Shown here: in pieces, positions 39,101 to 51,100 of the stretch
How the letters are laid out: every line of letters starts with the position of its first letter
Numbering within the stretch: position 1 is the first letter of the stretch
From: Trogon surrucura
Lineage: Eukaryota; Chordata; Aves; Trogoniformes; Trogonidae
Reading direction: 5' to 3'
Assembly: GCA_020746105.1 (NCBI GenBank)
Contig: CM036617.1
Coordinates: 140,891,845-140,955,844, forward strand
DNA: 64,000 nucleotides
Notes under the pieces: generated by a model
The model's input: the letters and a program-made list of their open reading frames with translations, nothing else
The model's database searches: none
Told to the model about the DNA's origin: nothing
Position numbers and translations under genes: made by a program

Positions 39101-42100
39101 TGGGAGACATGTATGAATGTGTACAAGAGTGTAGAACTAAGTAATGGCTAAAATACAGGTCTTCAACTTCGCAGTAGTAGTCGCTGATGGACACTTAGTA
39201 GCATTAGGTCTTTCTGTGATAGTTATTGATGGCTTTTTAGCTACGAGGTAAATACAAGAAGTTTTGCTCAAAATAATGTTAATAATGAAAATTAAGGTTT
39301 CAGTTCATAGTCCGAACTGCAAAATTGAAAACTCAGGCTTTGGATTGTCTCCTTAAATGCGCTTTTACCGTACTTCATTGTCAGATGAAACCTGTACGTT
39401 CTGAGCCCAAGTACTGTGTCCTGCATAACTCCAGTTATTATGCTGCTTTTCTTTCGCAGCGCCAGATAAAAACCTTTGCTTCCACTCAAATCCTTGAAAA
39501 ATAAAGTCAGTTGTTACCACTCTGCAGGTTTAACTGTGGATGGCTTATATGCCGTGAATTGTTTGTTCAGGAGGTGTAGAAGTGTTCTCCTTGACTGCCC
39601 TGCTCATGGCTTGATTCAGTTGTTGTGACTGCATCTGCACTGCTCAGCTGGGATACATTTGTGCTATTGACTTAGGGAAAGTCCGTAGGTTCAAATTTGT
39701 GTTGAGAAACTCTTGGATCCGTGCTGCACTGCTCAGAGTGCCGGTTTTAAGTTGATGCTTCCCTACCCGCCTACTATTTTTTTTTCCTTGAATGTATGTA
39801 CAAATATCAGTAAGAAAAAAAACCACAGCACAAAATAACTTTTCTTCTCCCTCCCCCTCTTAAAAATGTCTAGTTTACAGTAACTGAACCAGATGCTGGC
39901 TAAGTCCAAAGTTAGTGTTGGAAACATAATACGTATTAATGTTTTGGACCTCTTATTCTCCTATTTCCCCAATTGTCATTGAATATTTGTCCAAAAAATA
40001 CTTTCTTGCAACTGGAAGCCATGTGATCTTTCTGTTAGCTCTGTAATGGATTATGCATACACAAAACAAAGGGCTGTCAGCAGAGTGAAAAGTGAGGAGG
40101 TGGAAGGAATATTGAAATCGCTTGATTTTCATATTTTAGCTGTTCTTTCTCCATAGCTTCACCAGCTCAGAGGATGCTCTGAAATTTGGCCTGTAATTTT
40201 ATATTTAATAGGTAGACACACTGCTTAAAAAAATACATCATTTAGTATGCGTATACCTATGCAGCATATGTAACAATGTCAGTACTCGTAGGAATGCAGT
40301 TTAAGGAGAAAAATGTTTTTACGTCCTTTATTTTTTCCCATAATGCTGAGAGTACATGTCTGGGTTGAAATTAAATGACTAGCGTCTGCTCTTGACTGCT
40401 GTGAATGGTGCTTGGAAAAGTGATTGGTGTAAATACTGGCATTAACACAAGGTTTGACTGACCATAGCTACCTACCTCGTTGAGCACGGAGTTAATTTGG
40501 TTATCAGCTCAGGATCCTGTTATGTAAGGAGAGTAATTTTTGGAAGTTGAGAACAGTATTTTGCTGCCTTGCATCTGACGAAGGAGTTTCTGTTGCTTTG
40601 ATGCTTTGTTAGAATATTTTTATTATTTTAAAAAATATGAACTTTGGCTTTTTGCTGAGATGTATAAACAATTAGAAGAGTGTTTTGTTATTTGAATAAT
40701 GGTCTGCCTTTTGTATAACTGGCAAAAGACTCCGACCAGCTTTCCTTCAAGCATTTAAGTAAAGTGTGCTGAATTGATGGGAAATGACCATTGGTGTATT
40801 AGGAGAAAGACTGCAGAACAGTGCAGAATTATTTTGTGACAATTTGTATCTATTAGCAAACAGGACCAGAAGTATGTCATGCAGTCATCTACAAGTAAAA
40901 TTTGAATGCAGGCGCTGTTTTTTTAGCACTGGTAACACTCTTTTTTTTTTTTTTTCTATAGGTTTTTGATTGTTACAGACCATTTGCTGAAATGTCCAGA
41001 GTTGGTAAAAGCCCTCTACGCCAAACTGAGCAATCAAGAAAGGTAACCCCAAAAACCAATGTGGCTTTTAGTATTTAGCATTCCATATAGAGTATCCTGT
41101 TCACATGATTGAAAAACTGTGTGGTTTCATAGTTGGCACAAAATCTCTAAATACATGTTTCTATGTCAGTAATGGTTTTAAATTGGTTGGTTAACATTAC
41201 AGCTTAGCCACAACTGGCAGTGATTTATGTAGGGTTGCAGAATTCAGGTTGGCGCCATTACTCGGTAAAGAAATACTAAAAAAAAAAGAAGAAAAAATTA
41301 AAAAAAAGACAAGATTTCATGTCTGTGTCTTGATTTCATAAGAGCACCACACCCTGCAGTGTTTTACAACTATTTGAAACGTCCTCAACTGTTCATACTC
41401 CTGTTTTCATTACAAGAAATTAAAAGGAAACCTTTACTAAAGTTGGAAGTTTATCTAATACTGGTTAGCAGAACCTAAAAAAGTAGATGTACAAATGCCT
41501 GTGTGTGCTTAATCTTTTAGTATTTCCACTACTGAGAATATAAAATGCTTTGACAAACTTTCACCTTGAAAGAAACCAGCTAGTTTTCTTTCAGGCTTTT
41601 GAGTAAATGTATGCTGAATTGGTGGGAAGCAGCTGTTGCTATAATGGGAAAAATGCTTATTTACAACAGCTTTAATACAGAATTGGGGAAGAGAAAAAAT
41701 ATTTGTTAGAATAATCAACTTTGGGAAACCCTGTATTATAATACTACAGCTCCTCCAACTGCTTCAAGATGTTGTCATCTTGTCTGTGTATTCAACATGA
41801 CTATTTTGTTCCCCCTTTGACCAGGGAAACTGCAAGTTGCCCCATAGTTTTTTGCAGGTCAAAGACAAAGCAATCCCTTAATAGTTTTTTTACCTGTTTT
41901 TTTTTTTGCTGTCACTGAAACCACAGTGTTATTACAAATAGGGCTACAGACGCTGATCAGAGATTATAAAGAAACAGAAGTGATGGCAGATAAAGAGTTT
42001 ATGATAGTTTGAGAATGACAGATAATATCATTAATAGGTATGGAGTGGAAAACAAGGGATGGGAGTGGGAAATACTGTCTTCCTCATCTATTCAGGCTGA

Positions 42101-45100
42101 CTGAACAGGAATGAGTACAAGTTCTGTGCTTCCTGTCCTTGGAGGTAGGGTCTTCTTAACCAGTTGGTGGGAAAGACTGTGTAAGTGAACAAGTTAGGTT
42201 TAATTCTTTTGGGGCTGTCATGAATGGCAGTTTGTTTGTATGTTTGTCCCTTCAGGACAGGCAGGACTGGGTTAGGGTGTTGAGCTTAAAGCAATAGATG
42301 TAATCAGTTTCTAGAAAAGATTCAGCTGGGTTTGTTGTACACGCTGTACTTCAGACGGTGATCAGTGACCTCAAATGAAAAGCTTTTTGTGTAGACCTTA
42401 TATGAGTGATCACATGCAGGATGGCTAGTCACAGCATATCCACAGAATCTATTATCAATCCCGGAAGTTCTGCAAATCAAGTAAGCTCAATTAAGTTTTT
42501 TCAGAGTCATAATCACAGTACAATTTGTTATGAATTTGATACTGCTTAGTTTACTGTCAAGCATATGGAAGTGGCGTAGAAATAGTCCTTTTGCATCTGA
42601 GCTACAGAAAACAGCCCTGCCGTGGCATCTTCCTGTTAACGTTAGCATATTTAAGAAAGCATTCTTTTGAGATATATGAGGAGACAAATCCAATTCAGAT
42701 AAAAACATCTTGACTGTCATTAACTGGAGGAAAAAATAACCGTATAAACCAAAAAGCATAGGGAATTCGTTGTTTCAAAACGAGACGAGGAGCCTTCACC
42801 GCAAGAGTTGCCGCGTTGGGTGTCCAGTAAGGCTGACTGAGTCATATAAATGAAGAAAGGACAGATGTGGTATTGAGGTGTCTGGGGAAAGCAGCTTGAG
42901 CTCATGAATATATGGTAACTCTCGGTCACAGTATTCTCTATGATGCGCACTAAATACGCTTACTTTAAATGTATTTACTGAAACGAAATTAGCTATGCTG
43001 AGAAAGTTTGCGAATACATGTGTTAGTGGGGACTCTTAAAGTTGGCGGTTGCCTTAGATAACCAAAGTATATGCAGTTGCGTAACCGCAGTTATTTGCAC
43101 TATTCACAGTATTTGCACTATTCAAACTATTTCCTGTAATTGAAATCTAGTGCATTTGTAATGCAGTGGCCATGGTGCGTGCCATGAAGTAGTTCATGTT
43201 GTAGAAGTGGATCTGGAATCTGGATTTTCAATTAAAATAAAATTCCTCACTTCTGGACAACTTTCTGTTCCATTTCCAAACAAATTTAAGCACTTTGATG
43301 TTACATGTCTGAGTTTGCAAATGGCCTGAAATAAATACTGTGATAATATGATGGGTTTTTTTAATGGTAGTCTGGCTTTGAAAAGGGCATGATGGTGTGA
43401 CAATGCCTGCTGTTCCTGTGCAAGTGATTATTGCAGAAACATGGAGACAGCATTGCACCAAAAGATGGTACTTTCTTGAATTCTTTGCCAGATTTGAGAT
43501 TTCCCTGCACGTGTGTGCAGTTATTTGGCAAAAGTATTTTAAAAAAGTCCGCTTTGCTTTAGTCCAAGTTAGCCTTGAGTGTAGACAGCATAAGTTAATG
43601 CCTTGACAGTGTTAATTATGTTGTAAGATTTCAGAAAACATTGCATCTGTCTTGTTCCTTGCTCAATTACTTGTGCCTTCTTATTTTTGTGTTATTTCAT
43701 GTGTGGTGGTCTTAGTGAGTGATGTAGCCATTGATCCAGCCAGGAAATGGGCACTCAAGTGGTGTAAGTGGCACCACTTCTTGCTTATGTTCAGCTGCAG
43801 GGCTGTTAATGTCAGTGGTGTGGTGCATTTTTGTTCTTGGTAATGTCTACAGACACAGAAAATCTGGAAGTAGTGTTAGATTACAGTCCTTGACAAATTT
43901 ACCAGTTTTCATGGAGTAGGATGCTTAGAAGTCTTGTTCGGAGATGAAAGAATTGGAAGTTTTGAGAAAGGACTTAATTAGTCTCATAGAACCATTGCTC
44001 TCAGTGAAGTGTTTCAGGAAAGAAAAATCCCAGTCACCGAGAAGGAATACCCCATGCATCTGGGAGTTGCTTAGCAAGACTTCACTTTATTTTGTAAAAG
44101 CTTTCAGATTTAAATTGCACTTTAATGCTGTAGTGTTTTTGCGGACTGTAGGAAACAGCAATGTGCTTTACTAATGATTGCAATAACTTTGTAGTAGTTG
44201 TTCAAAGTTTTTGCCAATTTGGTCAGATTCAGAAAAAAAATAGTTTAAATTTGGCTAGGGGGAAAAAAGGTAAGAGATTGACAAAATGTCTTCCTAAGTG
44301 GTGCCTAAAGGAAAGGAAGATGGCATTTATGGCATGATCACTTCCAAACAGAAATATAATCATAAATATAATTATATTTTGGGTATTGAAGTGAGTGTTC
44401 TAAAACTTTATGATGAGACATGCTGGTACTAACAGTCATCATATCTGTATGTAGCTATATAGGCAAACAAGGAGGAACAAATTCTGACAGTAGTTTAAGA
44501 GAAATGTCATCTAAACAGTAGTTTAAAAGAAATGAGCAAATTGCATTGTGTGGGAGAATTAACTTGGAAAAATTCGGGAGAGTCTTGGAAGAAAACTGAG
44601 AGAAACAATAGGAGAAAGGAATGTGAGGGAACTTGCACCAGAACAAAAAGTGTTGCTCTCAGGAAATTTTTGGCTGAATGGCAAGACTTGCTTGAAATTC
44701 AGCGGAAAGATGGACATGTCCTGAATGACTGTGCCTGGAAGAAAACTCCGGAAAACAATTTCGGTGTGAATGCCTAGAGAGAACAGAAAACTTAAAAAAG
44801 AAGTTACATGCAGATGGTGTTTTAATGTCACTCCTGTTGCTCTGTGAGAATTGTGGTTCTCTAAAAGAGCAACTGGTTAATATTGCAAGAGGAAGAGTAA
44901 TGCAAGAAATTTCCCTGCTGACAACAATTTCATCTCACTAATACAGTTTATGGAACTGTGTGGTGATTCTCCAGCTTCTTTACAGAAGGATTTGTTGTCA
45001 TTTTTAAGCATGTATTATTTGGATTATTGGTGTTAAAATAGCTGACTAGAGTTCTGTTATACAAGAGAGAATACTTTAATGGGAAAATTCATGTAATCAC

Positions 45101-48100
45101 AAAGTCTACAAGCAGCCTGTTTTCTTAGCTGAGCACACCCTTGAAAGGCTCTAAAGCTGGTAAAAACTGGCGTGCAAAATCTAGCCGTGTATTTGGTATC
45201 TGTGCATTTAACTTGTGTTTTTGGGGTCTTATGCCAAATCCGACAGCCATCACTCAGTTAGGGGCGTTGGGTAACTGGATTCCGTTAGTTTGTTGATGGG
45301 CAAGTGTGTGGTGCCCAAGTTGTAATGTGCAGGACAAAGAGAACAACTGCTCTGTGCCCGTGTTGTGTCATGTGTGTAAAGGAAGCCTGTGAGAGAGGTT
45401 ACTCGTGTTTGACAGCCTTCTGTCTGGAGTCCACCCTTTCCCAAATGACGTTGAGTGTGTTTCTGTGCTACCGCGTTCAAAAAGCTTTTTGTCCCTATTC
45501 AGATAATCGCTTAATGCAGCTGTATTAAGGACATTGAGGGTTGAGTTTAGTGAGAACTGAGTAGCTGTTATGTGATTAATAGGGGTGGGTTCTTGGAGGT
45601 TAATAAAGCAGTGACCATGCTTTTTCCGTAGAAAAAGACATTTCTCTTCCCCTTGTGACAACCTGCTTGGTAATTTATTTTTTTTTTAAAAAAAGAAGCA
45701 GTGCTTGAATTATTCCACATGTTTAAATGTCAGTCCTTCCATCTGAATTGCAAATATTTCAGTGAAAGAAAACCCTGAGCCTGCTCTCGAATTCATTCAA
45801 TAACGAGCGCTTTTTCAAATTGAGAGAATTACGGCGGGGCTTTACTAACCCACGTGCTCCGCTGTGCTGGAGTTCAACAGGGGAGCTGCCATGTTCAAGT
45901 CCTTATTCTACAAAATACTCACAGATTGCCTTAACAACCTGAAAGGGTATCGGAAATAAAACTACATTAAAGCTGCTAAAATAAATGACCCAAGTACATT
46001 TTATAGAGCAGCTTTGTTATGTATCCACTTACTTGCTCGTTTAATACACTGAGTCACACTTACTGGATATATGAGTAATTAACTTGGATTTACTACAGTC
46101 CATCTAGTGGCAATTATGAAAGAACTGTAAAGAACTGAGTGTGCATATCGATTTTTATTTCCCCTGTTTCTGCTCAGAATTGGTTTGAGGTTGGGGAGGA
46201 GAATTAGTGAAGGACTGCATGCAAGGCAAGGGCTGTGAAAGGCTGTTATTTTCAAAGGGAAGCTGTCGAATAGTCTGTGTTTGTTTTGCCGAACTTAACA
46301 ACAGCTTTTAAGAGCTGTTTTGGTGGAAATTTTAGACCTACAGAATATGCAGTAATGTTATGTTAGGACATAAGAAATTAGAAATTGAAATAAACTTGAG
46401 AAAAATATTGACTTGACTGTCTGGCCAGATTGTATTAATTGAATGGTGAACTAAATTAATGGTGTGCAGAAATAAACCAGTGAACAGAAGCTGATGCCAG
46501 CGTTCATAAGACTTTTTGATTTCTAAAAATCATCTCTGTAACTAGAATACTAATTGCTTGTATCATTTTTAAGAGCTGTATCTGCTTATTCTACTGCTAA
46601 TTTGATAATTCTATGTTGCTAGTGATTTTGATTAACAAGTTGTTTTCTGATTCTAGAGTTACTTTATTAGAGCTGATGATGGCAGAAGTAAGTGAGAACC
46701 ACGCAGTTACCAGTGAAGAGATGAATGTGTTCCAGAGACATGCTGACTTCCTTGCAGGCTGTTTCCAAGAGAAATGTGAAGCTGTGCTCAAGTTAACTTC
46801 TGCAGAAGATGGAGAAGATGAGGTATGGCTGATAAAAACCATTATAGTACTAGACTCTGAAGTGGTGAATCTTCATTTCCACAATTACCTGTATGGCGCT
46901 TGCATACATTCCCAGTTTTATTTATTTTGGGAAAGCAGTGGCAGAGTTTGCAGCAAAATCTGTAAGAAAGCAGCACAATTTTGCTTTTAATTTGTGGATG
47001 ACAAAGGATAGGGTACTTTTGAGACAGAAATAAATCTACCACATTGTTAAAGATCTCAATTTAAAAAATATTCTAGTTGTCGCATGTTTGCGTGTTTTAT
47101 TATGTTCTTTCTGTTGATCAGTTCCATAATTTATTTGGGTTGTGAATTATATTTTGCCTTCCAGTACCTGAAGAACTACAGAAAGACTGGAGAGGGACTT
47201 CTTAAACATCTGAGGGGTGGATGTCAAGGAGAAGAGGACAGCCTCTTTTCAGTGGTGCCAAGCAACAGAACAAGAAATAATGGATTTAAGTTAGGACATA
47301 GGAAGTTCCACCTCAACAGGAGGAGAAACTTCCTCACTGTGAGGGTGACAGAGCACTGGCACAGGCTGCCCAGGAAGGTTGTGGAGTCTTCTTCTCTGGA
47401 GACATTCAAAACCCGCCTGGACGCGTTCCTGTGTGGCTGCCCTAGGGGATCCTGCTCTGGCAGGGGGCTTGGACTAGGTGATCTCTAGAGGTCCCTACCA
47501 ACACTGAACATTCTATGATTCTATGATGAGGGGAAATGAATTTAAATTGAAGGACAAAAGGTTTAGACTGGATCTTAGGAAGAAATTCTACAGTACAAGG
47601 GTGGCAAGAGTCTGAAATAAATTGCACAAGAGAAGTTGTGGCTGCCCCCTCCCTGGAGGGTTCAAGGCCAGGTTGGATGAGGCCTTGAGCAACCTAGTCT
47701 AGTTGAGAGACATCCCTGCCTGTGGCAGAGGGGTTGGATTAGATGATTTCTAAGATCCTTTCCAACCTAAGCCGTTCTATGAGTAAATTACAAATCAAAA
47801 CTTAAAATATTTATTTTATTTATAGGTTGGAAGCAGAATCTCTTTTTTTTTTTCCTTAAAAATGGGGTAAAAATGGCATAGTTTGGGTTTTTTTTTCTTC
47901 TAGCAGTACTAAAGTAAGTAAATCTTGGTTGGGGTTTTTTTGGTGACTTAAATAACTGATGATAACTTGATAATTAATATATCATTAGATGGATAGTTCT
48001 TCAAAAATGTATTTGGCTACTTGTAAGGCAGGTGTTCCTGATCTGTTTGGGACCTGGAACATCAAGTTCTAATCATGGAGAGCTGTGTTGGGTGTGTGTG

Positions 48101-51100
48101 ATTGGCTCAGTGCAGAGGAGCTGTCTGAAATGGGTAGTGATCCTCTGTGCAAGTGAGAGCTTTCGTTTCTGACTCTTCCTCATTTGCTCGTAATTCGGGG
48201 CTCTCCAGTGCAACTTGTGTGGCTCTGGCAGGGCAGTAGCCCTAGGGTCAGCTAGTGTCCACCGCGTGAAGTTGCAGAGCTTGCTGCGCTCCTTGTGGCA
48301 GATGGGTCCTTTCTCCTGAGTCCCCAGACAGTTGTTTCGACTCCAGTCTGCTTGGAAGAAATTGTTATTGCTTCAGACTTAATGAACTGGTTCTAGTTGA
48401 GAATGGTCACAATGAAGTCCCTTTGCAGGCTGAATAGGAAGGCTTTTATGGGTCACAGATGGTTTGTGGATTGCATTTTGGGTACCTCTGATGCCGAGCT
48501 GAGTCCTGGATGGCCTTATTATATCTCCTCCTTATGAAGTATCCAAGAGTTGCTGGCTACTTGCCACACCATATAGTGCAGTTAGGAGGTTTAAGCCATC
48601 TAAGGGTAGAGGTCTTTTCAAATCTGATGTTCTGTTTTTCCTCTTTCTTTCAACACTCTGCTTCAAGATCTAACAGTGCCTTTGGGAATACAGAAAGCAG
48701 CAACTTGCACCATAACTTACAGTGACCTTATTTGTGCTGGGTTAGGTCACTGTATTGTGAGCAGGCAGTGCCAGGTCATATTGGTCTCAATTCTTAAAAA
48801 GAGTCACATCTAGTTTGTAACCTGCCAAGTGACCACCACGGTGGTATGTTGAAATTGTGTTCCCTCATTATACATGTAGTTGGAAGCATGTTGTTGTTAA
48901 AACAAAATTAACCTCTAATAGTTTCATTTGTAGAAACTCTTGAGAACAGCTATCGTAACTAATATATTATTTATATTTAATATTGTAATGTTACATAGTG
49001 TTTCACTTGCCAATTTTCTTTGTTTATATAGGCATAGAAATTTTCAATGTAGGTTGAGAAGTGTTATGAAAATATAACAAAAACCAGTTTATGAGGATAT
49101 GGTAGTTGGATGCATAAAAAAAAAAAAACCAAACAAAAACCAAACAGCCACACAGCAATCTCTTCTTATCTGTCCAAGAAGCACAGATTCCAGCCCCCTG
49201 TCCTTAACTGCCTAGTCTAAATTATGTTAGAAAATTTAATTGACTACTTCTGGAAAAGTTATCACCTTGGCCATAAGAAGACTTGCTTGTATGGAGGCAA
49301 TTTCATCTTCCTCCCCCCATCTCTCTCTGCCATACTGTTTTCTGTTTTTCTGGTTTTTCCTTCTCCCCTCCCCCACTCCACCCCTTTTTCTTTTTAAAAA
49401 AAAATAAAAAAATCCCGTGTGGTTACTTTCCAAGCATTCTGTGGTTTCAATTCTTGGAAAAAAAGATTTGTTTGTGCCTAACGGAAAGAGGTCTCTGTCC
49501 AACTTGAAGGTGCTGGGACAGCACTATTGAGAATGTTACTGTATAACTTGCCCTGCTTGACACTGACTTTTTATCCTTCTCTCACATAAACATGATGTAT
49601 GACAAGTTGAGTATCGCTCAACTGTTCAATGGGAAACATGGTTCATTTAATAAGCACAAAATACAAGAGAGCAATGACAAGAATAGTCTTTTTAATGTGT
49701 GTATATGCATATTGTGTATAGACATCTATTCATAAGATACGCTTGCGGTGGGAAAAGAGAAATTTCATCTTAAATTCATAAAGTGTTCCTTTTCTTACCT
49801 GAAGTTATCAAAATTTGCACCAATTCCTCCTCAATTGTATAAATATTTTAGCTCTTGTGTGAGAGTTGTACTTAACTGAAAAAATGCAATTGTACGTGTA
49901 GAGTCTGTCATTAGAAATACTTTAGGCAACATCTGTGATTATTAAACTAAACTTTGCCTTGAATTTCTGTGGCCCTGAAGTCAAGTGCCTTGGTCAGACT
50001 GTTTCTGTACTAGTAAGTTGTCTTAGCGTCCAAACCTGCGAGGCCTTGTTTGAAAACAGCCTTTTGGGAATAGTCCTTGAACTGGCATCACTCCCAAAAT
50101 GTTGTCTGGGTGTCCCGGCCACTGTTTAATATGTAGATACTGGCTTTTTTTTTCCTAGGGAGCCTCAGGTTTTGTAGCTTCCATCTCAAACCAATGAAAA
50201 ACTAATCATATGCTTCTGCAGTGCTTAAACCAGCGTTTAAAATAGCTTTTCCATTATAAGCCTGACTTCAGCTTCAGTTTGCTTTCACTAACTTTCAACC
50301 ATACTTGTGAAATAAAACCCTTCCCAAGATTTTAAGTTCTTGTTTCAGCTCTTTAAAAGGAACGTCTTTTCTGAGTCTCTCTCAAAATACTTTTATTTAA
50401 AAACTCTTCCATTGTTTCCTTATTTACTTTTCAGACTATATATACATCAAGATGGCTGTCAGATTTCAAAATACTTAGTGTTTGAATAGCATCTTGTTGC
50501 TGAACCTAAACTAGTGTTCTGGGTTTTTTGCCTTCCTTTCGCATGGGTGAAGGGTGAAAAAGAAACAAAAAATTTGAAGGTTGGGGCAGGAGCTGGGAAC
50601 ACAACCAGAGGTATTTAAACAGCTTTTGGAACATATCGGTTCTCAAATGTAGATAAGAATTTACTGGTTCTTTTTAGTGGTTCTTTTATGTTCCTTTTCT
50701 CAAATCTAGATGGACCAGTTGCTGAACTGAGCCAAATGGTAGGATAAGAGAAAGGGAGAGGTGATAGTTTGTAACCCTGGGAAGAAATATGTAGGAGACA
50801 GTGAAGGAAGGCATTAAAAAATAAATAACGTTGGGAAAGGAAAAGCCACACATAGTATCTGCTGCTACAGAGCTTACGTTGTCTGTGTGGATAATAGGGT
50901 ACACACAGGCAACAAGGGCTGTTACACCTTACTGCTGTTGTTTATAGTTGCCTATTGATACTTTGCTTTACGGCTGTAAGGTGTGTAACCCCTTCTTGTG
51001 CAAAGGTAAGTGGTAAATGCATGAGTTGAAGAGGTGTTTGGTTAAGCTACTGTCTTGTAACAATACAAAATGGCTTAAACATTGTAAATACAGAATCACA

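Larger units (their letters stand above)
30201..40961 (+). other. ATXN10: ATXN10 intron 5
   Basis: A 10,761-bp intron (gtatgt to ttttctatag) with a run of about 15 T just before the acceptor. I see no clear CR1 or LTR in it. Notable content is an imperfect inverted repeat (31851-31930), a 12-bp tandem repeat (33931-33954) and a T-rich stretch (36882-36954). A faint CR1-like 3' string near 37424-37440 (AATCACAGAATTATTAC) is too short to call. No protein-coding gene was recognised. Confidence 0.9.
41043..46656 (+). other. ATXN10: ATXN10 intron 6
   Basis: A 5614-bp intron (gtaacc to gattctag). I see no clear transposable element. It contains an A-rich tract (41277-41308), an 18-bp-period duplication (43092-43124), and two CpG-retaining patches near 42740-42860 and 45785-45900 described as candidate regulatory sequence. 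The open frames in it show no domain I can recognise. Confidence 0.9.
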
